From an uncultured Clostridia bacterium (lineage in GTDB: Bacteria > Bacillota > Clostridia > Christensenellales > Borkfalkiaceae), in assembly GCA_944354125.1 (NCBI GenBank), contig CALVPT010000012.1, positions 1 through 61,564 on the forward strand: DNA of 61,564 nt, given 5' to 3'. Shown here piece by piece: positions 15,522 to 23,929 of the stretch. The stretch's first letter is position 1, and each line of letters starts with the position of its first letter. A program made the translations under genes and the position numbers. The notes under the pieces are model-generated. The model saw only the letters and a program-made list of their open reading frames with translations. It did not search any database and was not told where the DNA came from.

Positions 15522-16457
15522 TTACAGAATGAGCACCAAAAGCGGTATGGTTATGAAACACATGAGAGTCGAAAGCAGGACGCTGTTTGCGGCGAGCTCG
15601 GTTTCGCCGGCGTGCATTTCCGCTAGGTTGAGTATGACGGACGCGCAGGGAGCCGACGAAAGAATGAGTATGCTTGCCTTGAACGCGAACGTGAGCGGCA
15701 GAAAGTACACCGCAAGATAGCAAAACAGGGGAAACACTATGAGCTTCAGAAGGCAGGTAAGATATACGAGCGGCCGCATGAACAGCCTTGAAAAGCTGAC
15801 GGTTGCAAGGCGTATGCCGAGTATAATCATGCACAGCGGCGTCGTCATCTTACCGACCAGCTCGATTGCGGAGGTGAGTATGCTGAATCCGTTATTTTCC
15901 AGCAATTCGCCCACTCCGAATATGTAGAGGGGAATGGCTACGACTACGCCGAAGGTCGTAGGGTTGATGAATACTCCCTTCAATGACATATACTTTTTAT
16001 CCCCCGTCAGGCAGAAAGTGCCGACGGTGAACGTGAGAATGTTCATTGAAAAGACATATACCGCCGAATAGCAGGTTGCTTCGGGGCAATCGGGCAATAT
16101 TGCACTGATTATGGGCATTCCGAAGAAGCCTACGTTGCCCATTGCCGCGCCTATCGTCAGCACTCTGTACCTGCAATCGTCGAATTTCTTTCTGAGTATG
16201 AGCCACATTACACCAATGAATACAGACTGCAACACAAAGGTTATGACGAAGAACAATCCCATTTCGCCTAAGGTAGGCCAGCTGAACTCCATTTTAAGAA
16301 AGGAATTTATTATCATGCACGGGCCGCAGATATACACGAGGACGACGGACAATGTAGAAAGGTGATCCGCCGATACTTTTTTTGCCTTGCACAGCGCAAA
16401 GCCGGGCGCAGCGTACAACAGCGTTATGAGTACGTTGCCGAGGGCTATTAAAAACAT
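15522..16457 (-). CDS. AEC family transporter (auxin efflux carrier-like)
   Basis: A 311-residue membrane protein with about ten transmembrane segments in two five-helix halves. Family features are GFALCKAKKVSADHLSTLS after the first helix, the central break GNVGFFGMPI (about 105-114), and the C-terminal half with TPLCMIILGIRL. AEC carriers export small organic anions such as malate or related acids; the substrate here is unknown. I use the start at 16457 because GGAGAG precedes it. Confidence 0.88.
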   Translation of the reverse strand: MFLIALGNVLITLLYAAPGFALCKAKKVSADHLSTLSVVLVYICGPCMIINSFLKMEFSWPTLGEMGLFFVITFVLQSVFIGVMWLILRKKFDDCRYRVLTIGAAMGNVGFFGMPIISAILPDCPEATCYSAVYVFSMNILTFTVGTFCLTGDKKYMSLKGVFINPTTFGVVVAIPLYIFGVGELLENNGFSILTSAIELVGKMTTPLCMIILGIRLATVSFSRLFMRPLVYLTCLLKLIVFPLFCYLAVYFLPLTFAFKASILILSSAPCASVILNLAEMHAGETELAANSVLLSTLMCFITIPLLVLIL

Positions 16458-16541
16458 CTGTTCTCTCCTTGAAAAGCTTACCCGTCTATTATAGTACGCA
16501 CAAGAAAAAAGGCAAACCATTGCGGAAAATTTGCCTTTTTA

Positions 16542-16570
16542 TAGACAAAACGGATTGAATATGGTATAAT
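16542..16570 (+). promoter_or_regulatory. Promoter of the AraC-type regulator (leaderless candidate)
   Basis: TAGACA (16542-16547), 17 bases, TATAAT (16565-16570). The ATG at 16577 lies seven bases downstream of the last -10 base, exactly where transcription should begin. There is no room for a ribosome binding site. Confidence 0.65.
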
Positions 16571-16576
16571 ACGGAT

Positions 16577-17317
16577 ATGAACAATCTGGTATACGCAGGA
16601 TATGCAAACCCTGCCGACGGCAAGGCGCCGCATACGCACAAGGGATTCGAGATAATATGTTTTTCGCAGTACGGCGAGGTGGAATGCGGCGACAGGATAT
16701 ACTCCTTTTCGGAGGGCGACGCGGCCGTGATACCTCCGCTTACGGCACACAACACGCGCTATGCCGAGGGCAGTCTGAGGGCAATACTCGAACAGGCGCT
16801 GCTGCCCGTGCGGACGATAAAGGCGATCAAGGCGAAATGCAGCGAGGGACTGTTCGACGCCGTCAGACGGGCAAGCGCATACTTCAACGGCAATTCCCCT
16901 GAAAAGGGCGTGCTGCTTGCGGCATACGGCAACCTTATCGCCGCGTTCGTCTCGGCATATTCGGGCGGCAAAGAGTATTCGCCCGTAGTAAAGGCGCTTA
17001 TGGAGAGCATAGAATTAAATTTCGGCGACCAGACATACTCGCTTGAAAATGCCATACGCGCCCTGCCGCTCAACTATGACTACATACGCAAGCTGTTTTT
17101 GAAGGAGACGGGCGCAACTCCGCGCGAATACCTGGAACAAAAGCGCATGGAACGCGCGCGCGACATTATACTTTCGGGCGCGACCAACAGGTATTCGGAA
17201 TTCACCGTATCCCAGATTGCCGAGGCGTGCGGCTTTGCTGAACCGCTGTACTTTTCCAAGGTATTCAAGAAATACTACGGCGTCTCCCCCTCCCGTTTCG
17301 GCGAAAACCGCGGCTGA
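16577..17317 (+). CDS. AraC family transcriptional regulator
   Basis: A 246-residue regulator. The N-terminal cupin-like sensor (about 1-70) has THKGFEIICF and FSEGDAAVIPPLTAHNTRY. The C-terminal double helix-turn-helix (about 145-243) contains YIRKLFLKETGATPREYL and the family signature FAEPLYFSKVFKKYYGVSPSRF. It lies just beyond the 3' end of the pectin operon, separated by a terminator, and is the obvious candidate activator responding to a pectin-derived sugar, though that link is by position only. Confidence 0.93.
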   Translation: MNNLVYAGYANPADGKAPHTHKGFEIICFSQYGEVECGDRIYSFSEGDAAVIPPLTAHNTRYAEGSLRAILEQALLPVRTIKAIKAKCSEGLFDAVRRASAYFNGNSPEKGVLLAAYGNLIAAFVSAYSGGKEYSPVVKALMESIELNFGDQTYSLENAIRALPLNYDYIRKLFLKETGATPREYLEQKRMERARDIILSGATNRYSEFTVSQIAEACGFAEPLYFSKVFKKYYGVSPSRFGENRG

Positions 17318-17349
17318 AAGACGCCGCCATTTATGTGCAATCGCGACAA

Positions 17350-17381
17350 AATGCCCCGTCCGCATCCGCGGACGGGGCATT
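17350..17381. terminator. Terminator shared by araC and the pectin operon
   Basis: A 14-bp stem AATGCCCCGTCCGC with an ATCC loop and perfect complement, followed on the plus strand by TGTTATTTTT. It lies between two convergent genes. Confidence 0.85.
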
Positions 17382-17396
17382 GTTATTTTTCAGGCA

Positions 17397-18527
17397 TTAA
17401 AGCCTTTTGATTTCGGTATACGCCATTACGAAAGGACCCGTGCCCTTGGCGTCGTTTTCGACTACCGGTTCGGATATGTAGTACTCGTAACTGCCGTCCC
17501 TGCGACGGTTATTTTCGGGGCCAAGCCCGGCCACGAGACATATGCCGCCGAGATTGAGCTTGCCGTCAGTTTCGGTAAGGTATTTGTCGCATATTCCCCC
17601 GAATATGCTCTTTCCCACCGAGGCATAGCGCTTGTCAGCATAGCCCAGCCGCGCGCCCTTGAGCATTGCATATGCAATCATCGATGAGCCGGAAGTTTCG
17701 GGATAGTTGCCCTTATCCCCTATTCTGTCGACGACCTGCCACAGCATATGCGTCTGAGGGTCGACATACTGCTCCAGCCCCTCTACGGTGTTGCGGAATA
17801 TTTCGGCGAGCACCGCCTTTTCCGCCACCTTATCGTCGGGCATATACGACAATACATCTATGAGTCCGACGGTATACCAGCCTATCGAGCGCAACCAGAA
17901 ATTTTTGGAAAGTCCCGTATCCTTATCCGCCCAGAACGCCGTCTTTGAGCTGTCCCAGCCGTGATAGTACAGACGCTTTTTCTTGTCATACATGTGCTCG
18001 TAAATGCTCTTGAACTGTCTTATTATCTCCGAATAATCGCCGTCGCCGCGCTCGGTGACGTAGCGGGTATAGAATACCTCCGACATGTATATGCCGTCCA
18101 GCCAGACCTGATGGGGATATATAAGCTTGTGCCAGAAATTGCCGTACTCCGTGCGCGGTTGCCTGAGTATCTGCGTATGCAGTAGCTCGATGGCTTTGCC
18201 GTACTTTTCCTTGCCCGTCTCCTTCACAAGGTCGAAGAGTATTCTGCCCTCGTTGAGGTTGTCGAGATTATACGTCTCCAGCTCGTAGCCGCGTATGCTG
18301 CCGTCCTCGAACACATAGTAATCGACGAATCTGTCGATAAAGTCGAGATATTTTCTGTCGCCCGTCTGCTTGTATATGGTATACAGCGAGGTCATCATGC
18401 AGCCGTCGATGTAGTTCCAGCCCGGCTTTTTCCCGTGACGGATATTCTCTATGTTCCATATGGGCGCATCGGGCGTGGTTTCGGCAATCAGCCTGTCGAT
18501 GTATCTGTCAATTATCTGATAATTCAT
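17397..18527 (-). CDS. GH105 unsaturated galacturonyl/rhamnogalacturonyl hydrolase
   Basis: A 376-residue (alpha/alpha)6-barrel enzyme of the YteR/YesR type. The two acidic residues that mark the family are present: Asp89 in YNLDNLNEGR and Asp144 in VWLDGIYM. It removes the 4,5-unsaturated uronic acid from the non-reducing end of oligomers made by pectate or rhamnogalacturonan lyases. No signal peptide is seen, so it acts in the cytoplasm on imported oligomers. GGGGGAAAG precedes the start. It is the last gene of the pectin operon, 21 bases after GH28. No lyase gene is in the window, so the lyase product must come from elsewhere. Confidence 0.93.
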   Translation of the reverse strand: MNYQIIDRYIDRLIAETTPDAPIWNIENIRHGKKPGWNYIDGCMMTSLYTIYKQTGDRKYLDFIDRFVDYYVFEDGSIRGYELETYNLDNLNEGRILFDLVKETGKEKYGKAIELLHTQILRQPRTEYGNFWHKLIYPHQVWLDGIYMSEVFYTRYVTERGDGDYSEIIRQFKSIYEHMYDKKKRLYYHGWDSSKTAFWADKDTGLSKNFWLRSIGWYTVGLIDVLSYMPDDKVAEKAVLAEIFRNTVEGLEQYVDPQTHMLWQVVDRIGDKGNYPETSGSSMIAYAMLKGARLGYADKRYASVGKSIFGGICDKYLTETDGKLNLGGICLVAGLGPENNRRRDGSYEYYISEPVVENDAKGTGPFVMAYTEIKRL

Positions 18528-18548
18528 GTCTTTCCCCCGTCGTCGGTA

Positions 18549-20090
18549 CTACTCTATTGTCAGCTTGTCGCACTTCTTCTTTATTATCTTTTCGCCCTCT
18601 ACGCCTTCGAACGTGACGTTTTTGAGCGTAAGACTTTCGACGTTGTCGACATATATGCCCTCCTTGCAGTACTCCCTGACAAACTCGAGCATTGCAGGCC
18701 TGAAGGGCTTTGCATCTTCCTTGAATGAAAAGGACACGTTTTCGAGCACAATTTCCTTTATGGGCTGTTCGACAAGCCCGTCGAAATATGCGCACATGCA
18801 CTCGCACTCGGTGCACTCAATGTCCCTGAAGTGGAACCTGCCCATATACGGCGTATCGTCGCCGACGGGATGCGGCTCCCTGGAATAGACGTATTCGGTA
18901 TGTCCGTCGGGGTCGCAGAAATAGTACATGTTTATGACGAGCGGCGTTATGACGTTCTGCATCTTTATGTTTTCGAAGAGCACGCCGTCGATAATGCAGT
19001 CCTTGCCTCTGCCCCTCCTCGACTTTATTCTCAGTCCCCTGTCGGTATGTTTGAACACGCACTGGCAGACAGTGAGATTTTTTACTCCGCCCGAGATTTC
19101 GCTGCCCAGCACTATTGCGCCGTGGCCGTCGCAGAAGAGGTCGTTCCTTATCGTATGGTGATTTGCAGGCGTCTTGTACCTTGCGCCCATATAGAGCTTG
19201 CCCGACTTGAGCGCAACGCAGTCGTCGCCCACCGAGAACACGCAGCCGACTATTTCCACATAGTCGCAGCTTTCGGGGTCGAGTCCGTCGGTGTTGGGCC
19301 CCGTATAGGGGTTCTGTACCCTCATATCGTAGAATCCCAGATTCTGCGAGAAGAAGGGATGCAGGTTCCACGCTGCCGAATTTTTGCAGGTGACGCCATG
19401 AAAGACGACGTCCTCGCACTTATTGAGCGTGACCAGTCTGGGACGGGCTACCGCCCTGCCCTTGGGCGTTGCCCACCAAGTCGACTTGTCTGCATTGCCG
19501 TTTATGGTGCCCTCGCCGACAATCCTTATATTTTTCTGCCTGTATGCAGAGATTAACGACTGATGGCAGGGGTGAGGATTGCCCTCCCACGTGGCGAGAA
19601 TTTCCTCCGTGCCGTCATCGTGCTCTATCTTTGCGGGCACATAGGGATAGTGTTCCTCCGCTATGTCGCCGAGAAGTTCGCCGTCCTTATAAATTTCTAT
19701 GGTTATGTCCGACCTGAGCACGATGGGACGCACGTAGAAACTGCCCTGCGGTATTATTACCCTGCCGCCCCTGGGACAGCTGTCGATTGCCATCTGGACA
19801 TAGTAAGTATCGTCCGAGACGCCGTCGCCCTTCGCGCCGAGGTCCTTTACGTTTACCGTGCCGCTTTCCCTTTCGGTGCGGAATGACAGGGTATAGTCGT
19901 CGGCGGTTGTGCCCACGGTATAGTGCGTATCGGGCGAGAGATTGAAGAGCGAAAAGACGTTTGTATCCCTTTCGCCGCCGACCTCCCTGCCGTTGAGCAG
20001 CACCTTATACTTTTCGGGGCTGTAATATGCGTTGTCGTTTTCGAGTTCGAAGCATGCCGAAGTGCCCGAAACAAACAGTTTTTTAAACAT
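18549..20090 (-). CDS. GH28 polygalacturonase (pectin-degrading beta-helix enzyme)
   Basis: A 513-residue glycoside hydrolase. Residues 1-75 form a short N-terminal fibronectin-like domain, and DLGAKGDGVSDDT (83-95) begins the right-handed beta-helix. Catalytic landmarks are NTDG (266-269), GDDCVALKSG (from 288), GHG (322-324) and the RIKS motif near 353. It hydrolyses alpha-1,4-galacturonan, probably as an exo-enzyme given the N-terminal domain. No signal peptide, so cytoplasmic. Its start overlaps the preceding membrane-protein gene by eight bases. Confidence 0.95.
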   Translation of the reverse strand: MFKKLFVSGTSACFELENDNAYYSPEKYKVLLNGREVGGERDTNVFSLFNLSPDTHYTVGTTADDYTLSFRTERESGTVNVKDLGAKGDGVSDDTYYVQMAIDSCPRGGRVIIPQGSFYVRPIVLRSDITIEIYKDGELLGDIAEEHYPYVPAKIEHDDGTEEILATWEGNPHPCHQSLISAYRQKNIRIVGEGTINGNADKSTWWATPKGRAVARPRLVTLNKCEDVVFHGVTCKNSAAWNLHPFFSQNLGFYDMRVQNPYTGPNTDGLDPESCDYVEIVGCVFSVGDDCVALKSGKLYMGARYKTPANHHTIRNDLFCDGHGAIVLGSEISGGVKNLTVCQCVFKHTDRGLRIKSRRGRGKDCIIDGVLFENIKMQNVITPLVINMYYFCDPDGHTEYVYSREPHPVGDDTPYMGRFHFRDIECTECECMCAYFDGLVEQPIKEIVLENVSFSFKEDAKPFRPAMLEFVREYCKEGIYVDNVESLTLKNVTFEGVEGEKIIKKKCDKLTIE

Positions 20091-20808
20091 TTTGCTTTTC
20101 CTCCTTGTCTTTTCCGCGCTTTCTGACCAGCCATACTACGGCATCCTTTATGCCTATGAACGCCATGTCGAACAAGAGCACGAGAATTCCCATGAGAAGG
20201 GGTTCTACGGCGACGTACAGCTCGCCCGAAGTCCCCCACAGATTATTGAACAGCAGATTAAGCCCGTAGTAGCAATAGTTTACGCATATGAGCACGCAGA
20301 CATAGTATACCATGTTTGCGATCAGCGTCCAGTACACCTTGAACGGGAAGGGGAACATCATGTAGTTGTCGTATTCCTTCCTGTCAGACTGCATAAGCCT
20401 GAAACAGGGGTTGACGAGTATGTCGACTATAAGGCCTAGGACAAGCCCGATGACCACGGTTGCATCCAGCCCCATCAGGTTCAGGCCCATCATTATGAAG
20501 TAACACACGCAGCCCGAAAACCAGAACTTTATGAATATGGCCTTCAGCCACGTCGGCACCTTGGAAAGCTTGTCGACCGTATACGGGTCGAACTCCTTCT
20601 CCTTCTTTTTGCCCGTCTTCTTTTCCTGAGGGGCTTCGGTCGCGGTGTCCGCGCCCGTGCATTCGGAAATCTTGAAGGAAAGTCCTTCGTCGGAGTCGGC
20701 AGGCGTCTCGCCCTTGAGGGCGGCGACAAGCTCGTCCATCTCCTCAACCTTGAGGTCGTAGTAGTTTTCTATGCTCGATTCTCTGTTTTGTTTTTTCTTT
20801 TTAGCCAT
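20083..20808 (-). CDS. Unknown four-helix membrane protein of the pectin operon
   Basis: A 241-residue protein, not recognised. A charged cytoplasmic N-terminus of about 90 residues begins MAKKKKQ and contains an EKKTGKKKEKE stretch. Four or so hydrophobic segments follow (about 100-125, 128-145, 165-195 and 205-230), with a basic C-terminal end. The start at 20808 follows the terminator-like hairpin at 20819-20856 and has only a weak ribosome binding site. It overlaps GH28 by eight bases, suggesting coupling. Operon position implies a role in oligogalacturonide uptake or sensing. Confidence 0.7.
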   Translation of the reverse strand: MAKKKKQNRESSIENYYDLKVEEMDELVAALKGETPADSDEGLSFKISECTGADTATEAPQEKKTGKKKEKEFDPYTVDKLSKVPTWLKAIFIKFWFSGCVCYFIMMGLNLMGLDATVVIGLVLGLIVDILVNPCFRLMQSDRKEYDNYMMFPFPFKVYWTLIANMVYYVCVLICVNYCYYGLNLLFNNLWGTSGELYVAVEPLLMGILVLLFDMAFIGIKDAVVWLVRKRGKDKEEKQNV

Positions 20809-20818
20809 GTCTGTATCT

Positions 20819-20856
20819 TTAAAAAACAATCGACAAAATTGCTTTTGCCGATTGTT
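20819..20856 (-). terminator. Intrinsic terminator inside the pectin operon
   Basis: On the minus strand AACAATCGGCAAAA-gcaa-TTTTGTCGATTGTT is a 14-bp stem (one G-T pair) followed by TTTT. It lies between the 216-residue-type membrane gene (20878) and 20083-20808, so the enzyme genes behind it should be expressed only by read-through or antitermination. Confidence 0.75.
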
Positions 20857-20877
20857 ACAATTATTTGAATAAACCGA

Positions 20878-21513
20878 TTATACTTCTTCGCTGGTATCGA
20901 TAGCGTCTTCAAACTTATTGCTCTCAAGCACTTTTTTGGTATTTATCTTGTTGAGTCCCATCTTATAGAGCGGCATGAGCGCAAATACGACGACAGATAT
21001 GCTGACGAATACAAGATGCACTATCGTAGCGGTGAAAGCGCTGTCGAAATAATCGCTGTTGGCGCCCGAAATGGGTCTGCCTGCCTCTTCCTGCACGGCC
21101 ATGAAGTCCGAGCACCTTACATAGAAGAGCGAATCCATGGCGATTATGAGCGCGAACACCACGAAGACTGCCACTATATAGACTTTGTTGGGCTTTTTCC
21201 TCTTGGGGAAGGCGTTTAAGAACAGGGGCAGAATGAGTATGGAGGCGAGCGCGTTTACGAATACCGTAATGCCCGATTCGGATATGCCGCTGTTGTTTTC
21301 GACGAGCACCGAATAGGTACCGATAAGGCAGAGATATACAAAGGAAGTTATGAGCGTGATTATGAGCGGAATGACGTGAGTATTGCGCTTGAGATATACG
21401 ACTATCTTCCTTCCCTTTTCCTTAAGGGCGGCCTTAAACCTCTTTCCCCCGGAGGGTCTTTCGGAAACTTGCGCCAGCTGTTCGTTGCTTTGAACGTTTG
21501 TGTTCTCTTCCAT
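20878..21513 (-). CDS. Unknown four-helix membrane protein of the pectin operon
   Basis: A 211-residue protein of unknown family. A hydrophilic N-terminus of about 45 residues is followed by four transmembrane segments (about 47-70, 82-100, 113-131 and 162-182) and a polar C-terminal tail. I choose the start at 21513 (MEENTN) because GGAGGG lies seven bases upstream; the ATG at 21528 overlaps that site. It follows the ATPase gene directly. The layout resembles 20083-20808 and the two membrane proteins at 22638 and 23222, but I see no clear sequence identity. Confidence 0.7.
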   Translation of the reverse strand: MEENTNVQSNEQLAQVSERPSGGKRFKAALKEKGRKIVVYLKRNTHVIPLIITLITSFVYLCLIGTYSVLVENNSGISESGITVFVNALASILILPLFLNAFPKRKKPNKVYIVAVFVVFALIIAMDSLFYVRCSDFMAVQEEAGRPISGANSDYFDSAFTATIVHLVFVSISVVVFALMPLYKMGLNKINTKKVLESNKFEDAIDTSEEV

Positions 21514-21527
21514 ATGTGTGCCCTCCA

Positions 21528-22637
21528 TTATCTTATCGCCTTGCCGTATTCGACGATTACTTCTGCGCCGTCGGCGTTTTTCTGCGTCCTGGGCATCTCG
21601 AAGAAGTGCATCTTCTGGGTGTCGAAACCTATCTTTATGACGTCACCCACCTTGTAGTTGCACCACTCCGCAAACTTGCATACGACGTTCTTCGTACCGC
21701 CGACTTTGCCGTGCACGAGAGTGTTCATTCCGAGATTTTCATTGTTGGTTATGCTGAGTTCGACGCTGCCCGTACGGGTGATGTTTTCCGGCCTTACGCC
21801 GAGGATTACCCTCTGCCCGTCATAACTTTGTAGAAGTTTCGCCTGCCCTGCATCCAGCTTATATGTAAAGTATTCGCTGACGAACTTGCCGTCCTCTACC
21901 CTGCCCTCGAACATATTCATGGGGGGAAGCCCTATGAACGTAGCTATAAAGGTGTTTGCAGGGTGGTCGTAGAGCTCTATGGGCTTGCCTATCTGCTGAA
22001 CGTGACCCATTGACATGCAGACTATTCTGTCGGCGAGCGTAAGCGCCTCCGTCTGGTCGTGCGTGACATACATCATCGTAGCGCCCAGCTTTTTATGCAG
22101 GAGCATGAGCTCTCTTCTCATCGCTCCCCTCAGCTTTGCGTCGAGGTTGGAAAGCGGTTCGTCGAAGAGGAATACCTTGGGGTTTCTGACTATTGCACGG
22201 CCTATCGCCACGCGCTGACGCTGTCCGCCCGAGAGCTGCTTGGGCTTTTTGTTGAGCTGACTCTTGAGGTCGAGAATTTCAGCCGCAGCCATTACTTTGC
22301 GGTGAATTATGTTCTTGTTCTCCTTTCTGAGCGTAAGGGAGAACGCCATGTTTTCGTATATGGTCATGTGACCGTAGAGCGCATAGTTCTGGAATACCAT
22401 TGCGATATCCCTGTCCTTGGGCGGCAGACGCGTACAATTTTTTCCGTCTATTATGAGCTCGCCCTTGGTTATATCCTCGAGCCCCGCAACCATTCTCAGC
22501 GTAGTAGACTTGCCGCAACCCGACGGGCCTACCAGCACTATGAATTCGCCGTCGGCTATGTCGAGATTGAAATCCCAGACCGCCTGCACTCCGCCATCAT
22601 AGATTTTATCCAGATGTCTGATACTTACTTCGGGCAT
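21528..22637 (-). CDS. ABC sugar importer ATPase (UgpC/MsmX type)
   Basis: A 369-residue ATPase of the CUT1 oligosaccharide importers. Walker A is GPSGCGKST (about 38-46), the signature is LSGGQRQRVA and Walker B is VFLFDEPLSNLDAKLR, followed by H-loop THDQTEA. A C-terminal TOBE/OB regulatory domain occupies about 240-369. It powers the permease pair at 26677 and 27658. In many Firmicutes a single shared MsmX-type ATPase is encoded elsewhere; here it is inside the operon, between unfamiliar membrane proteins. Confidence 0.95.
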   Translation of the reverse strand: MPEVSIRHLDKIYDGGVQAVWDFNLDIADGEFIVLVGPSGCGKSTTLRMVAGLEDITKGELIIDGKNCTRLPPKDRDIAMVFQNYALYGHMTIYENMAFSLTLRKENKNIIHRKVMAAAEILDLKSQLNKKPKQLSGGQRQRVAIGRAIVRNPKVFLFDEPLSNLDAKLRGAMRRELMLLHKKLGATMMYVTHDQTEALTLADRIVCMSMGHVQQIGKPIELYDHPANTFIATFIGLPPMNMFEGRVEDGKFVSEYFTYKLDAGQAKLLQSYDGQRVILGVRPENITRTGSVELSITNNENLGMNTLVHGKVGGTKNVVCKFAEWCNYKVGDVIKIGFDTQKMHFFEMPRTQKNADGAEVIVEYGKAIR

Positions 22638-23219
22638 TTATTTTACCTCCGTATTTGCGGCGGTTTCAACCTCTTCTTCCTTTAAAGCTCCGTCAATGTC
22701 GATTTCGCCGCTTTCGATGGCCGAATTGAACTTTTCAAGCTTTGTGCAGTTGATATAGCCCAACACCGCCGATGCTATAAGGCAGGCAGCACTGAGCGAA
22801 AGCCATATTATGAGTATTGCGCAGTACGCTTCGGAGGATAAATCTAGTCCGAAATATCTTACCGACAGCGCAAGGTTTTCAGGCCCTGCCTGGTCGTTTG
22901 CGAGCGCCTGCAGAGGAAGGATGAATATCCTTGCAATCTGCACTACCGCCAGAACTATGAGCGTTATGCAGTATTTTTTATTGTATCCCTTTATACCTTC
23001 CGATGCGAGGAAAGTAAAAAGTAACGTTATCAGAGTTATTACTACCGAAGCCCCTATCTTCCAGTTGGAGAAAAAGCTGTTCTTGAATCCGTACAAAAGG
23101 CAGAAATAGAGCACATTGAATACGAGCGACAACAGCGCCAGCATTGCGGGCAATCTGTTCGGCTTGTACCTCATTATGTCGGTATTTACTATCTGTTCAG
23201 TAGGCGATAAAGTCTTCAT
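22638..23219 (-). CDS. Unknown four-helix membrane protein of the pectin operon
   Basis: A 193-residue protein, not recognised. A short cytoplasmic N-terminus (MKTLSPTEQIVNTDIMRY) precedes four hydrophobic segments (about 25-43, 55-72, 82-102 and 132-155) and an acidic C-terminal tail (EEEVETAANTEVK). Its stop abuts the start of the ATPase gene, and its start is two bases from the stop of 23222-23845, so the three are probably co-translated. Confidence 0.72.
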   Translation of the reverse strand: MKTLSPTEQIVNTDIMRYKPNRLPAMLALLSLVFNVLYFCLLYGFKNSFFSNWKIGASVVITLITLLFTFLASEGIKGYNKKYCITLIVLAVVQIARIFILPLQALANDQAGPENLALSVRYFGLDLSSEAYCAILIIWLSLSAACLIASAVLGYINCTKLEKFNSAIESGEIDIDGALKEEEVETAANTEVK

Positions 23220-23221
23220 AG

Positions 23222-23845
23222 TTATGCTTCCTCCTTTACGGGTTCGGCAACCGTTGCGCCCTGAAGGAGCTGCTTTTCGCCCTTCATCAACTTATACTTC
23301 AAAGCCGTCGAGAGCGCAAGACAGCCGGCGCATGCCAGTACCAGCACGCATACTACGTAGCCGAGTATGAAGTTTGTATATTCCTTGTAAAGAGGATTCT
23401 GTCTGTCGAACTTGTCCGCAACGTTGTATATGCCGTACTGACCCGTACCCGAATCCCAACAGATTCCGTTAAGATAAAGATTCATGCAGTTGGAAACGCC
23501 GATTATCATGTAGATTATTACGGCGACCGCAATGACGAGATATATGCCGACGGCTATGTAATTGGTAAGGTAGTAATTTCTGCGCTTCTGGCAGCCCATT
23601 ACATACAAGAGCACGGCGCTGAGAATGAATATTATTCCCAAAACCGTCAGAACGTCGACAAACGACTGAGAGGCATCAAAGAAATCCTGCCCGTTGATCA
23701 TATCCTCGTTCGCCTCGGGCGGAATGTACTTTGCCACTCTGCCGGGACTGCCCGTAAGGAAGTAAAGGGCATAAACGAATACCAGTGCAGCTATTATCAG
23801 CGACAACAGAGCAATGATCTTTTGAAATCTCATTTGAGTTTTCAT
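23222..23845 (-). CDS. Unknown four-helix membrane protein of the pectin operon
   Basis: A 207-residue protein of unknown family. Four hydrophobic segments (about 10-31, 62-82, 95-118 and 160-183) are separated by two larger hydrophilic loops (about 32-60 and 120-158). The second loop holds a Cys/Trp pair (GICWDSGTGQYG) and probably lies outside. It follows the binding-lipoprotein gene after a stable hairpin and begins a run of tightly packed membrane-protein and ATPase genes. Confidence 0.72.
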   Translation of the reverse strand: MKTQMRFQKIIALLSLIIAALVFVYALYFLTGSPGRVAKYIPPEANEDMINGQDFFDASQSFVDVLTVLGIIFILSAVLLYVMGCQKRRNYYLTNYIAVGIYLVIAVAVIIYMIIGVSNCMNLYLNGICWDSGTGQYGIYNVADKFDRQNPLYKEYTNFILGYVVCVLVLACAGCLALSTALKYKLMKGEKQLLQGATVAEPVKEEA

Positions 23846-23874
23846 CTAAATCTCCCCCGATATTTATTTTACTG

Positions 23875-23896
23875 CGCCCGCCCGAAGGCGGGCGCG
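23875..23896 (-). other. Stable intercistronic hairpin behind the binding-protein gene
   Basis: A 9-bp stem GCGCCCGCC-ttcg-GGCGGGCGC, without a clear U-tract, placed 34 bases after the stop of the binding-lipoprotein gene. Such hairpins often protect the 3' end of the binding-protein message and raise its level relative to downstream genes. Confidence 0.55.
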
Positions 23897-23929
23897 TAGA
23901 AATAAACATGAATTATTTTATTGGTTCAA

